A DNA stretch of 64,000 nucleotides from Endomychus coccineus (GCA_958510875.1 OY294068.1:178591411-178655410), one strand, 5' to 3'. Shown: positions 11,661 through 23,883, counted from the first letter of the stretch. A program made the numbers and translations. The notes: generated by a model not told the origin, from the sequence alone.

Positions 11661-12240
11661 ATTATTTAACAATCTGGTGTATTTATTTTTCGGAAGCACC
11701 CTATAATAATAAATGGGGTATGTGTATTAGTTAAAATATTATTCGCATTGTTCATATTTTAAAATGTATCTATAGATTGGAGTGCTAAATATCGTGCGAA
11801 CATTCCATGGAGTAATCTAATCAAAATTGCATGAACTGAAATTAATATTCACCATTCCTAATAATAAAATATTAATGTATGCTTAACCTTCATAATTTGT
11901 CTAGAATTGTTTTGCTATGCGGTATTTCGATATCCGAGCTGTCTATAATCATATAAATACTTGTTATTTCCGTAGCAGTTGTAAATAATGAACAATAATT
12001 GATTTCGCATTCACTACAAACAAAGTTCTAACTGATACCGCCAAAAAACGAACATACTACATTTATTCCATTAGATTCAATGAGAGCTTAGCTCTAAATA
12101 CTTAGGAAATGGAACATTTGAAGTCAAAACAAATAGACTATCATCTAGTGTTTTGACATTTAGTACATGTGAATGAATTGTTACGAATCTATACTGGAAT
12201 ATCCTCAATTTTCCGAATCAATTCAAACCTGAATCACAAT
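11661..12240. other. Unassigned intergenic DNA
   Basis: Nothing recognised in this AT-rich span. Confidence 0.5.
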
Positions 12241-13530
12241 ATTTGTTCCAATAAAGTGATGGAGAAAGCAATCAACGTCCAGCTCATCCAATACCTCCAA
12301 TAGCTCCAAAATCGTGAATAAACGGCAAAATGGCTTGCCTACGTAGAGGAATCTCTAGCTCCAGCACTGAATATCACCAAAGCAATTGACCGAGTCTGAA
12401 ACCTAAACCTTCTTCGGAAACCTCCGTTATATGGTTTGCAGCCTCAACTTTATCGCTTACTATTGAGTTTTTTCTCAGATAGATCACTTCATGTGGTAGT
12501 TGATGAAGTGTCTTCCAATTCAATGGCTATCAACGTTGGTGTTCTGCAGGGACTTGTCTAGGTACCAACTTTGTTTTTGCTCAATATAAACGATCTGCTA
12601 GAGATGACCAATTGTCACGTACACAGCTTCGCTGATGAAGGTACACCTAAGGTACACATACCGCTCTCTCATCTACAGCCCCTGTACCATCCAATAAGGC
12701 AGAGGAGTGAGACAGAGGCAGGTTGATGCAATTAATGAACATCTGGCTAATATTGAAATGAGGCTCTGATGAATCTAGTGGTGTTAATGCAACCAAAACT
12801 CAAGCTTGCGTCTTCTCCAGGAAGGCGAATCCCACAATACCTTATATGAAGATGTCAGGTATAACTATTTCTATGAAGTCTTCCATATTCATGTTGGGGA
12901 TAACCATCAACAGCATCCTCTCATGGGATGAATATGTGAGGTCCATTGCAAAAACGACTTCTCAAAAACGTTGTTTTTTATTCCGGGCCAAGAGCTATTT
13001 CACATCCCAACAGCTGCTCATAATCTACAAAGCACAGAATCAACTTGTTCCGAAGTATTGCCCACATGTTTGAATTTCGGCTGTAAAACATACGCTTAAA
13101 CTCTTGGATTCTATCCAGAAGACAGCTATTAGTCTGAATGATGATGTCACACTTACGAGTTCATCAATCTCTATAGAAAATCATAGAAAGCTGGCTCCCG
13201 TTTCTAGAGATATTTCCATGATCGATGTTCATCAGAAATATCTCCTGTTGTTCCACCACATGAGATTCCAGATAGACGGACTAGACGAGCTCAAACCAGT
13301 CACCCCTCCATTCTCAAGCTCGAGACTTGCCGAACTTCTTGAAACCCGACTTCAATTTTCTATCGAACAGTGAAGTTGTGGAACTCTTTACCTAGTGAAG
13401 TCTTTCCCTATGGCTATAACCTCCAAACCTTCGAAATAAATTCGAATCTCCTCTACCAACATTCCTGCGCTGGCTCATACGATATTCTTCGAACATTATA
13501 GGTATCTCTCTTGTGTAGTCAAAGGATAAA
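12241..13530 (+). pseudogene. CR1/jockey-like non-LTR retrotransposon, RT to 3' end
   Basis: Segments in shifting frames give ALNITKAIDRV (block 3), LSFFSDRSLHVVVDEV, INVGVLQGLV then VPTLFLLNINDLLEM (block 4), and VHSFADEGTP (block 5, FADD changed to FADE). Then come MSGITISMKSS and LSWDEYVRSIAK, FLFRAKSYFTSQQLLIIYKA (thumb), HTLKLLDSIQKTAISLNDD and the C-terminal tail ELLETRLQF. Near 13,375-13,500 a frame gives NSLPSEVFPYGYNLQ-like text that recurs at 29.4 and 33.2 kb. It is the longest copy of this family here. Several stops and frameshifts and the FADE change make it inactive. Confidence 0.8.
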
Positions 13531-14833
13531 AAATGAAAAAATTATAGGTATTATCCATTTCCAGCCAATAGCAGGAGGTTTTGAGTCAAAAAACTCTCCA
13601 AAAGTTAGCTATTTTATAATAAGCATTTTTAAATTGTTTATCACTACCTCAATATCCAATATGTTCAAATGTTAGGAAAAATGCAAATAACTTGATAAAA
13701 GCCAACATCTTCCAACCTCTACCATCTGAAAATAACCATCAGTATCGGAGAATGAAATTATTAATTAAAACTCAATTTGTTAATAATGAATTAACGGTTT
13801 AAGATAAAAGGCCGTGATTAATCCTAAAATACGCTTTTTATGAATACGTCCAATTTGGTTCAAGATACTTCCTTTACGACATGCCGTTCCTTGATAATAG
13901 CAAAAATTAGAAAAATTTCACAATAAGTCATTGTTCAACCAAAGAAGCTCGCGGATTTGGTAAAATTGATCATGATTCTTGTAATCGTCACATTTTATAT
14001 GATAATCCACCATAATTTTTCTGCGGTTCTGAAAAAATCTATTTTAAAAGTTACCCCGACGAACCTATATTTACAATGAATTAATTCTCGTAGAATACAT
14101 AACCCGATAATATAATTTGAATGGAACTGTCCATTACTTTGTGATTGTCCATTTTTACAAATAAAAACTAGAGATATCACTTTATTCAAAAGAAATTCCC
14201 GAACTTCAAAGTTCATTATTGTATGTTTTGATGAACTGTGGAGTTCAAAATTGCAATCAACTTTCTTTCAAATGAAGTGACATTTAACAAAGTAAAATTT
14301 CTTCTTTTACCCATGAAATAATCCCACATTTTGTACTGTACGAGCACAACAATAATTCGCAAGGTGGAGAATTCTATACTGTTCTTCTGAATGTGGTAAC
14401 TGTTCGAAAGATGCTTGTCACGAGGTGATTTGCGGTTGTGCTCGTATTTTTAGCCACGTTAAGACAACATTGGGGTTCCGAAAGGACCTGGATATAAATC
14501 TTAAAGGGTGGTAGTTCGACAACGCGGCTAGAGGATTGATTTCGAGTGAGATCGGTATGCTTAGATGCTATCTCATATATATCAGTTCCCATATCTAAAC
14601 TTGACTTGCCTCGGATTTCTTTCTACTGCTCCCTAGATTAAACCTGTTAACTTGGAAGTATGTGATTTACTGAATTGTTCCCACAAAATGAATGGAATAC
14701 ATTTGCATGATTTTCATATCACTATCAACTGGTAACTAGAGGTAGGTGAAGTAATCATTTCGGGAATAGCTTTATTCTTTGTATTAATATATGTAAAATT
14801 GAGTGACGATTAGTAACACTATTCAGGTCAAAA
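13531..14833. other. Unassigned intergenic DNA
   Basis: No frame or repeat that I recognise. Confidence 0.5.
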
Positions 14834-15515
14834 TAGTCCGGTCAATTTAGACATTCGAAGGTGCATAAAATCCCAACAAGCTGAAAATCAGTAAAATTGT
14901 TCAGAACATAATAAATAATATTTAAAAGTTCCCCATCATTCCCGTGTATGGAAAAAATTTTATTCAAGGTCAAAGGTCAAGAAAATGAGTTTTTCGCGAT
15001 TTTCAGCAAAACGGTAAGTTTTATCATAAAAGTTCCTTGGACATCGCTTTTATCTTTTCCAATCTTTGAAAATTTCGGTTATTTTGCAACAGGATCACAA
15101 CTGACCCGTGGAGTAGGCCTACTGAGGGAACCGAAAAAAACGCGCTAAGTACACTACTTCATAGGTGGCGTGGAAACGTGTGCATATTATGACGATAACA
15201 ACTTTTATAACTTTTTGAATCGTTATATCTCAGAAACGGTGGCTCGTAGGAAAAAAAGTATTCATACCTTTTTTATAGATAATTTTATGATCTTGTCCAA
15301 AGTACTTTTATAATAAAACTTACCGTTTTGCTGAAAATCGCGAAAAACTCATTTTTTTTACCTTTGACCTCGAATAACATTTTTTTCATACACGGGAATG
15401 ATGGGGAACTTTTAAATATCATTTATAATTATGTTTTGAACAATTTAACTGATTTTCAGCTTGTTGGGATTTTACGTACCTTCACTCTCATTTTTGGTCT
15501 AGATTGACCGGACTA
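14834..15515. mobile_element. Non-autonomous fold-back/MITE-like element
   Basis: Inverted arms of about 210 and 222 bp (14,834-15,043 and 15,294-15,515) match at roughly 85-90 percent and enclose a 250-bp spacer. The outer ends read TAGTCCGGTCAATTTAGAC on the left and, inverted, TAGTCCGGTCAATCTAGAC on the right. The arms contain GATTTTCAGCAAAACGGTAA. No transposase is encoded; the 66-codon frame at 14,948-15,148 crosses arm and spacer and is not a gene. I see no clear target duplication, so the superfamily is open. Confidence 0.8.
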
Positions 15516-15559
15516 AAATACTAGAATGACTCATTTACAATCGTTGTGATGTTTCATAT

Positions 15560-16010
15560 AATATAGGTTATATGGTGCTTGCATTTAAACCAGGACCTCA
15601 ATTACGAGATATTGAAATTTCAATTGATCTTCGAATATACTGCATTCACTATCTACTATTCGTTTCTTTTCATACTAGTGAATCACACATAAAAACAACG
15701 AGTCGAATAGAAATACTGTTACGAAGATGTCTTTGAAACACGCACAAACACGATTCAAGGAGCAACGCACTACCTTATTTCACAACAGACAGTTTCACTT
15801 ACCTGTTAGGACCGACTCGCGGTCGCGCCGCTATCCTTTTTATACTCCAATTACTGCCATCTAGAAGAGACTGGAATACACCAGAACTTTCTCAAAATAA
15901 CGAGATTATTGGCGAATGTCTAATTGTTACTGCACTTTCAAAAACTACTGGCGCTTTCTGTTAGCGAAAAACGGTACTAACACTACCTATTTTCGCATGT
16001 GACAACCAGG
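15560..16010 (-). other. Promoter-like block, possible solo LTR
   Basis: GC is higher than around it. On the minus strand the block starts TGTCACATGCG at 16,003, has GGAGTATAAAAAGG near 15,850-15,835 and a probable leader beyond. This layout fits an LTR with a TATA box, but there is no second boundary, no primer binding site and no gag/pol text, so the call is tentative. Confidence 0.2.
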
Positions 16011-16266
16011 TGTCGTCAAGTGTCTCGGTCGTAAGAATAAAGTACAATTAGTACACAACAGGAATTGAACTAGCGAGTTTAGCAAGCGTATGCTCGCTCA
16101 GGGCTCTGCGACTAGTCTAGAAATTATAGATAATGGCAGGAAAATTGAAACGATTTTGGCCCTTGGATCTTTCTGGACTAAACAGTTGGAAAGTTTGGAG
16201 ATCCATGATCTAAACTATATCATAATTTATATATGAATCAAGAGAAATTGAGAACATCTGCGTATT

Positions 16267-16461
16267 TTGTTATGGACCTATTTAAATGATAAAGTTTTTA
16301 TTACTCCTCCAGAAAACTTGGAAGATTCGAAGAACCGAATCGAAAACAAAATTGCTCACATTCCAAGAGAAATAATTCTCAGAGTGACCAATACAGTAAT
16401 CAAAACATGTGCAGCTTGCATTGAACAAAACGGTGCCCAATTTGATCCATATGTAGTATGA
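16267..16461 (+). pseudogene. C-terminal fragment of a DD41D-type Tc1/mariner transposase
   Basis: A 64-codon frame ends LRVTNTVIKTCAACIEQNG and then AQFDPYVV. It aligns by eye with the C-terminus of the element at 54.8-57.2 kb (QFCIRENGGQFEHHI) and of the one at 21.8-23.9 kb (CMEVNGGQFEHLI). The start, TYLNDKVFITPPENLEDSK, matches the segment after the third catalytic Asp. No inverted repeat is seen nearby. Confidence 0.65.
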
Positions 16462-16639
16462 GACAAATACATAATAATCATTGTTGTTCCATAATTCTAA
16501 TAATAAGAAGCTACTTAATAGTTCAATTCCATATTAGGCGGTCGATGAACTGCATATACTTCACAAAGACACCCGGAAAATGGTGAATATTCATTACAGT
16601 TTACATCCTACGTTGTCGGTTTCTTGCATTTATCTCCCA

Positions 16640-17462
16640 CGTCACTGGGGAGGGTCTTAATTGAAGTGTGGTTCTGAGTATAGCTTGTGAATGCCTTAGG
16701 AGTTCGGAGCCCCTCCTGTGCCTTGTCAAAAGTCACGAACTTGCCGTAGTGGGGGCTTCTTGCCTGAAAGCCCAGATACAGGCCACGGAGCAAAATCTTA
16801 TGCTCAGGCGGCATGTTGACGAGCCGATAGGCGATGTTTTCTACCGAAACATCGAAACGCTCGGCTTGTCAACCAGTCTAACCTCCAGCTACCTAATGTC
16901 AGCCGGGTTACATCCGAGACTAAGGGATTTACCGTAGCTTGCCAAGATGGCGTAATCAACACCTTCGTTAACGCCGCAGCGTGATGGGTGTGCAGATTCC
17001 TGATATAACCTGTAGGAGCTGTCGAAAGGCGACTAAAACGCTTTTCCACTTGCTGTCGGCATGTTCGGCAAAAGCGGCTTCGACGTACATCCATTGCCAT
17101 AATGTAAAGCCCTACGGGTGCTGAATTGACATCTAAGGTACTCGTACGGAATATACCGAAAGCCGGTGGTGCCGAACATGCCAAAAGATATTGAGTCAAT
17201 TGTCGGAAACGGAAAAGGACAGATCCACTGGGATTACCCTTTTCCGACCGTCAGGTTCATACAAGCAAATAGGCTTGACGTTGTCCTCTTCAATAATCGA
17301 ACCAAGACTATGTATGTCGTCGAATTCTCTGCTCCTGTAGATAAAAACAAAGTATTGGAAGACGAAGAAAAATGGACAAAGTATCAAGATCTCCTGTTCG
17401 AACTCCGCACGCTAAACCCAGGCCACAAGGTTGTATTAGTGGTACTGATCATCTCCTTGTAG
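16640..17462 (+). pseudogene. R2/R4-type non-LTR element, CCHC and restriction-like endonuclease
   Basis: A GC-rich block encodes VACQDGVINTFVNAAA, then CRSCRKATKTLFHLLSAC (a CCHC motif, 16,998-17,060), a stop, and from 17,166 an open frame with GQIHWDYPFPTVRFIQANRL, DVVLFNNRTKTMYVVEFSAP and KYQDLLFELRTLNPGHKVV. In R2/R4/Dong-like elements a CCHC just before a PD-(D/E)XK restriction-like nuclease lies at the C-terminus. Here RPD has become RLD, with the acidic residue kept in VVEF. The reverse transcriptase is missing and there is at least one stop, so it is a 5'-truncated relic. The exact clade is inferred. Confidence 0.75.
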
Positions 17463-17965
17463 ATTATAATCACCAAAGATCGTAGTCTTACACGTTATGT
17501 ACTATTGAGTTGATTTGGTGCAATTTTTTTTAAGCCAATAACAATATTTCCCTTACACTGCGTATATTGAACGAAGTAAAATCAACTGCATGATACAAAT
17601 GTTTTATTTATCACGAATTCTGATAATCCAATAATCATGAAAAACAATATAAACAGACTGAATCTGTTTGTTCAACTGATTATAGGGCAAATGGATTCAG
17701 TGAAATGCAGAATATTATGGTATGGTAAATAATATGAATTTGCTTAGTGAACTATTCCGATCCGTTTAAAGTACATACTGTTTTTACGAACTCTTTCATC
17801 CATTACCTCTTGTTAAAAAATGAATTCCACTTTATATCGAGCTAGGATATATCAATTTCAAGATTGAATTGGTCTTCATTCCTTGTAGATAATTATATCA
17901 CAATTGGACACTACACTGAATAATACACTGTAGAAAAGATCCGAATTGAGATTTTATTACAAAAA
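17463..17965. other. Unassigned intergenic DNA
   Basis: AT-rich with nothing recognised. Confidence 0.5.
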
Positions 17966-18018
17966 AAAAGGAAACACGACATGTTTTGCTACACAGTGGC
18001 TCCATCAGATGAACAATG
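17966..18018 (-). repeat. Hammerhead-like / Penelope-type motif
   Basis: On the minus strand: CTGATGG, GCCACTGTGTAGC (a stem II-like hairpin, GC...GC), then AAAACATGTCGTGTTTCC. It resembles 19,912-19,965 (CACTGTGT, GAAACGTGTCGTATTTTC). The core differs from consensus (CTGATGG for CTGATGA, AAAAC for GAAAC), so a ribozyme is unlikely to be active. Confidence 0.35.
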
Positions 18019-18690
18019 GTACCTAAGCTCACAAAGGTATTACTTGCTTGAATGGAATCAGTCATTACTTGATGGACTTCTTAACTTAAATTTATTATTA
18101 TTTAAGTATTACTCGCTATATACATGAAGAAAGCCATATACAAAAAGAGAACATGACTAAGGAGTTGACTTAATGGGAATCGTTTACATCGATGTTACGG
18201 ATTAGAAGTATGCAGTCAAAGTCAGCCCAAAATTTTCAATCATAGTTAAATATTATAAAACAGTAGCAATCAACAATAACCTCCACCACACTCTGATAGA
18301 TTTCTATACATCGCAAAATTATAGGAGCATTACATACTTATGTGATGTGAATTTAACTGCTTCTTTCGGAAGTACTAAACAACCTAGGTCAACATTTGAA
18401 AAAGAAGACAAGTCAGAGAAGGGTGTGCAATCTGGAGTCAATAAATTAAATAAATTATAGGTCTTCCTCTAGAAGAGAAGGTGAACATCCAAGGAGCTAT
18501 AGAAATAATGAACTTTACTCGCACTAAGCCAAGCATTTGTTAGGAATAGGTCAACAATTTAATCAAAATTTTGAAATCTTACATGTGATAAATAAAGGTA
18601 GAATTTCATATAACGTAGAATACTCAGAAATTAATAAATATAAGCACAGTCATCTTTTACCTTCTCCGGCAAGGTTCTGCAACTCGAAGG
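18019..18690. other. Unassigned intergenic DNA
   Basis: No recognised gene or repeat until the retroelement that follows. Confidence 0.5.
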
Positions 18691-19690
18691 ATCAGTGAAG
18701 TTTCTGAGAGTAATCCTAGACTCTAAACTGACAAGACGCAAACACCTCGAATACCGAGTGATGAAGACCTATGCGTCCTTACTGGACCAGAATGAACTCT
18801 CCCGTGGACACTCAGCGATCTTACGCGAAGCTATCTCTGAATTCTCCAAGCTAGAATCTAAGCAAGATAGCATGATCCCAACTCACTTCTCCCAAAATCC
18901 TCATCCCAGATAGAGGAGATTGGAGTAAGGGAGCTCTCACCCCCCTTCCACCAGGTGGGCTTGTATGGTTCAGAGACGGGTTCAAGGTAGGTCAGGTATC
19001 TGGGGTGAAAGTGTACCTGAAAGAATCACCGATCACTCTCATTGATTCTAGGCGCTTAATGCACGGTTTTCCAGGCGTAGGCTCACGCAATATTGCCTTG
19101 TGCCTTGAAAAACTTGCGAAGAACTTGTGTAAATAGGCGCATATATATATTTGCACAGACTTCCGGTCGCCTCCGGAAGCTCTGAAGTCACCTAGAGTCA
19201 CATCAAAGCTTGTCAAAGAATGCAGAGATACATTAGCTGAACGAAACAGGATAAATGAAGTTCAACTCGTCTGGGTCTCTGGCCAGATGAGGATCGTTCG
19301 GCGCTTCATCAATTAGTTCAGGAGGTCTCGCCCTTCTGGGACAACTGAACCAAGAGTGGTCTGAACTGTGGTACACCACGCATGAGGCAGGCCAAACTCT
19401 TCATCAAAGAGCCTATTCCTAGGCTCTCAAAGAAACTATATTCTCTGAGCAGAAAGGACATATCAAAAAGATGACTAGAATCCTAACAGATCACTGCGTC
19501 TTAACAAACACCATCATACTATTGGGATGCTCTGCATTGACAAGAATCAAAACTGCTCCCGGAAGAACTCAGCGTTGGCAATATTCTGGGGTTCTGTTGG
19601 GCCACAAACCTGCTAAAATAGAATAGGCTTCTAATCACGGGGCGCACAATGGGCCCAACTGAGTGGCCTAGGTGCATTTTCCTCAAATGA
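18691..19690 (+). pseudogene. I-like retrotransposon with RNase H and (GAT)n-type tail
   Basis: The block starts with VKFLRVILDSKLTRRKHLEY (RT thumb), has an internal deletion, then VWFRDGFKVGQVSG (RNase H start; consensus WFTDGSK, with the first Asp kept), IYICTDFRSPPEAL (TDSR-like site), NEVQLVWVSGQM (for WVPGHSG), and the 3' part RLSKKLYSLSRKDISKR in broken frames. The end at 19,640-19,690 matches the 3' UTR of the copies at 35.8, 37.9 and 54.6 kb and finishes in ATGATGATGG. Many frameshifts. The 3' Cys-rich motif is lost. Confidence 0.8.
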
Positions 19691-19911
19691 TGATGGATAT
19701 TTTACTCAATAATCAAGTGAATTTTTCCTTGATCTCTTCTCACATAAGCAACCAGTAGTAAACTATTACATTTAAATCCATAAGTAAAACCAGCCTTTAT
19801 TCTTCTAATCTGTGAGTTAGCTGTAAACAAGCAGAATTCCCGAACATTTAGTTAGCCCTCTTGGTCGTTCTCTTTATGTACTTATACTAGTGCCAGTATA
19901 AGTATCGTTGT

Positions 19912-19965
19912 TCACAAGAAGAAGACACTGTGTGACGAAACGTGTCGTATTTTCTTTTATTTCCG
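19912..19965 (+). repeat. Hammerhead-like / Penelope-type motif
   Basis: AAGAAGACACTGTGTGAC is followed by GAAACGTGTCGTATTTTC, and then TTTTATTTCCGTAATAAAA. The GAAAC box is intact, while the CTGA start of the core is not. It pairs by similarity with the minus-strand motif at 17,966-18,018. Confidence 0.35.
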
Positions 19966-21795
19966 TAATAAAAGCTTATTTTTGAAATTTTGTACAATGT
20001 ATCATTCCGTCGAGTTAATTTGTAATACTATATTTAATTTATTCTACTGTCATGGAATTGGTTTGCAGTAGCTCATTAAAGAAAATACGCAATTAATTTC
20101 CCGAAGCTATGAAATTATTTTAAAGTAATTTACGGAGCTTTCGTGAAAGCAGCCGGGTAAGACTTTCCGCATCCAATAAATCACTTTTAGAGATCACCTA
20201 GGAGCAAATTTGCTTTTAAGAGAAGTTTAAGACTAGGAGACGTTGCGAGAAATACAAAGAGTTTCCACCGCTGTAACGCTGGCTACTGAATATGGATAAG
20301 AAAATAAATCAAAGTCCCTCAAAGGAGGTAGCGGACCGTTACCCTTGGAATCATTCAATCAATCGAAAGTACCCCAGTAGACTTTCTAAACTCGCTGACA
20401 TCTCTACCGTATCCTAAAAAATTACAAATACATGACTCTTATTTTCACGTTTACTGCTCTCCCACATCAGAAGCGAAAGATATTGTCTTATTATTGCTAG
20501 CATTCGTATTTACGGAGCTCCAATAAAACTCATTCGTTCATAAAATAAGATAGCAGAAAAATTGAATGTATTGCCATGAAATTTCTTATGTATATTTGTA
20601 TTCGATTACAGATATCGTGAATAAAAATTCTCATATGTATTCTAACCTAGTTGAAATATCTGGAGGTATAAAGCGTATTAGTTGGGTGTGCTACCCTCGA
20701 CCTCAACCAGACAAAACAAAACTGTCTTGAATATTGTCTATAAATTTAGTAGCAATGTAAGCATTGGAAACATGACATGAAATAATATTTGAAGAGAATA
20801 TGGAACAGTGGTACCAGGTTAACTGAAATAGTCGCGTTATTTTCGCCTGTTAAAGATTTAGTGAGTTATAGATATTTTCTACCTTTCTTGTAGAACTATT
20901 ATTATTATTAACTAAAAAACGATAAACTTGAAAACTATCTACTTGAATAAAACTTTATTTAATAATAACAAATGAATAAACATATATTTTATTCATTTTA
21001 AAATGTGAATTATACTAGTAAATATATAAGAAAAAAAATGTTAATATATTTTTCAGCAAAATTATTTATAGATAAAATTTTGAAATTTTGAAATTCTACA
21101 AATAAGAACTTTTAGAAATTCAAAATTTAAACTTCAAAAATTCCTCACAATTATCCAAAGAATAATTAAATAAAATCAATTACCTATAAACTGATAAATT
21201 TAAGTAAATTATTTAATGATAAATAATTAATTCATACTTTTTTAATATATCAAATATTAATAATAATTCCCTACAAAATATTTCAAAACTTACGATTCTT
21301 TTTAATCGTGAAGATCCTTACAGAAATGGAGGAAATTTTAAATTCATAATTCAGCGCTTGATTCATTTTCGAATCTCAGAAACGCCCCAAGTAACGAAGA
21401 ATCAGTTCATATAATAGCTAACAATATATAGAGTAACAAGTGACTGTGGGTCAAGTCAAAAGAGAGAAGAAGCAATAATAATCAGCGTCAAAAATATGAC
21501 TTGTCGTAACTTCTTTGAAAAGTGTCACTTTATATTTCAAAATAAGAAAATATACCATGGAAGTTATCGCTTAGTATTTCAAGACTTGGTTCCTTCGTAC
21601 TCTATTAAATAATTTTCCGCCATTGTAACGTAAATTAATTAATTACTATTCCCATTATATGAAGGGTCAAGTTTCATTCCTTCATTGATTTTAGAATTAT
21701 TGAATCGCGAAGGTCTATCTTTATATTCTCAATGATAACTTCAGCTCTTTGTTAACAAAGTAATGTTGAAAGTTTTCACACTACATAATCATATA
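19966..21795. other. Unassigned DNA with a very AT-rich tract
   Basis: 20,930-21,290 is exceptionally A/T-rich, with long TTTA/ATTA runs. 20,140-20,400 is richer in GC but gives no recognisable protein. Confidence 0.45.
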
Positions 21796-23883
21796 CAAAG
21801 TGTTCCATCTCAGACGAGCCACCTCGTATAATTCTTATCCCATAGTCAGTGGAAAAATCTCCCGAAACACGTCGAATGATCTTGTTTGGGGGACATCTTT
21901 TGACGTATATTTGAGGCTTGCACGAGCAACCCCCTAATAGGGGTCGCTTTAACCCCTTAAACTTGAATGGGGGAGAGGGGTTGAGTGATACGTCATTTGA
22001 AAGATCACCTCTTTACAACGGTGTATGAAAAACGTAAATTTGAGGTACCGTTTCCGCCAAAAATTAATTTTGTTGCTCGAATGCGCCACATTGAATATTT
22101 TGGTTATTTGTACAATGTACAAGCTCATTTTTGTTAAGCTTTTTTTACAAACTTAAACAATCTTCAGAAAATTACATTCGTAAAAAATTGAATTGTGTTG
22201 TCATGCTTATAATGTAAAAAATTTAATCTGCGTGTTTAAATCAAATGTTCAAATTGTCCTCCATTGACTTCCATACAATAATACAATCTTGACTGAAAAC
22301 CGTCTCTAACATGGTTCAGCATAATTGGAGTTTTTGACGGCAGACTAAGTCACAAGAATCTTGGACTTAAGATGTCCCCACAAGAAGAACTCCATAGGAA
22401 CTCTTCTTCAAATCCAACGACCGGGGTGTTGCAAATTGAGGTATTGGCGAACTGGTGCGGCGTAGTGAGGAGGAGCTCTGACTTGTTGGAAATGTAATTG
22501 TTGTTAAAGTAGTAGAGGATCGTTTTCTGATTGTTCAGTTATTAACGGATCAATCGCATTTTCCAACATTTCAAGATAAATTTCGCCATTTAAATTACCA
22601 GGAATAAACAGAGGTCCAATTAGGGGGTCTCCTAAAATTCCTACCCAAACGTTTAGCTTTTCTCGATGTTGAGTGTGAGCTTCTCGAAATACATGAGGAT
22701 TTGTATCGCTCCAAATTCTACAGTTATGCCGGTTAACCTCTCCATTAAGTAAAAAAGTGCATTGGTCAGAAAAGCAAACGTTGTACAAGAAATTTGGGTT
22801 ACTGTTGATACGCTAGACCATAATTTCGCAAAACTCTTGCCTTCGATCTCAATCATCATCATTTAATTCCTGAATTAATTTAATTTTGTACGGATGGAAC
22901 CTGTGTTTATGTAAAATTCTGAAATCGTTAGATTGGCTAATACCGGAAGCTCCAGAAAGTTGTCGTACAGATTGCGTGTTTGGGATAAGTTGGACATGTC
23001 CCAATACTGCCACAGCTGCTCCTTCATCATTGACAATTCCAATGGGTGCCCTTTTTTTATCCATTACTGAACCCGTCTCCAAAAATTTTGAAATCAATTC
23101 CATTACGTACTTATGGCGAACCCTACGTTCAGGATGGTTTTCGTTAAATATCCTTGCAGCCGCTCGGGCATAATTTTGATTTTGTTAATAAAGGCTTACC
23201 AGCTCAACACGTTCTCGCAATGTGTTCACCATATTTTTTGAAATTTTAAATCAGCAAAGTAGTAACTCAACAGATTGATCAAAATCATGAAATGATCGAA
23301 GAAACGTTAAAACCAGATAAACAACTTCTAAGAACAAAAAATGAAGGCAACATAAGGAAATGTTTTGCTATTTTTTTATTTATTAGTTTGAGAGAACGTA
23401 TTATTATATGGAAGTCAATGGAAGACAATTTGAACATTTGATTCAAACACGCAGATTTAATTTTTTTCATTGTAAGCATGACAACACAATTCAATTTTTT
23501 TACGAATGTAATTTTTTGAAGATTGTTCAAGTTTGTAAAAAAGGCTTAATAAAAATGGGCTTGTACATTGTACAAATAACCAAAATATTCAAGGTGGCGC
23601 ATTCGAGCAACAAAATTAATTTTTGGCGAAAACGGTTTATCAAATTTACGTTTTTCATACACCGTTCTGAAGAGGCTTTCAAATGACATATCACTCAACT
23701 CCTCTCCCCTATTCAATTTTTAGGGGTTGAAGCGCCCCCTATTAGGGGGTTGCTCGTTCAAGCCTCAAATATACGTCAAAAGATGTCCGCCAAACAAAAT
23801 CATTCGACGTGTTTCGGGAGATTTTTCCACTCACTATGGGATAAGAAATATACGGGGTGGCTCGTCTGAGATGGAACATCCTG
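21796..23883 (-). mobile_element. Tc1/mariner-type element with ~489-bp inverted repeats
   Basis: Both ends are preserved. The left end (21,796-22,284) and right end (23,396-23,883) are inverted repeats of 489 and 488 bp, ending CAAAGTGTTCCATCTC on the left and CAGGATGTTCCATCTC on the right. TA stands outside both ends (21,794-21,795 and 23,884-23,885), the target duplication of this superfamily. The 2.09-kb element encodes one transposase relic on the minus strand. Its last codons lie inside the left inverted repeat, so the right repeat carries a second copy of that coding end. The terminal motif CAGGRTGTYCCAT is shared with the element at 54,831-57,191. Confidence 0.9.
22236..23232 (-). pseudogene. 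Tc1/mariner (DD41D-like group) transposase relic
   Basis: One frame, broken by stops, runs from the ATG at 23,232. In order: MVNTLRERVELVSLY, a stop, then NYARAAARIFNENHPERR (N-terminal helix-turn-helix region), VRQLSGASGISQSNDFRILH (second HTH), NVCFSDQCTFLLNGEVNRHN (first catalytic Asp in FSDxCTF), KLNVWVGILGDPLIGPLF, NGEIYLEMLENAI, then FQQVRAPPHYAAPVRQYL, where the second catalytic Asp (FQQDGAPPH) is replaced. The SPDL region before FFLWGHLKSK is deleted, removing the third Asp. It ends CMEVNGGQFEHLI. At least four in-frame stops. It could be any related long-TIR family. Confidence 0.85.

Noticed and set aside
14948..15148. 66-codon frame
   Set aside because: It lies in the arm and spacer of the fold-back element and the other arm mirrors it; no motif.
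15560..16010. Solo LTR with target duplication ACCAG
   Set aside because: The word ACCAG occurs near both presumed borders, but the left border would not give TG...CA ends, so I kept only a low-confidence promoter-like note.
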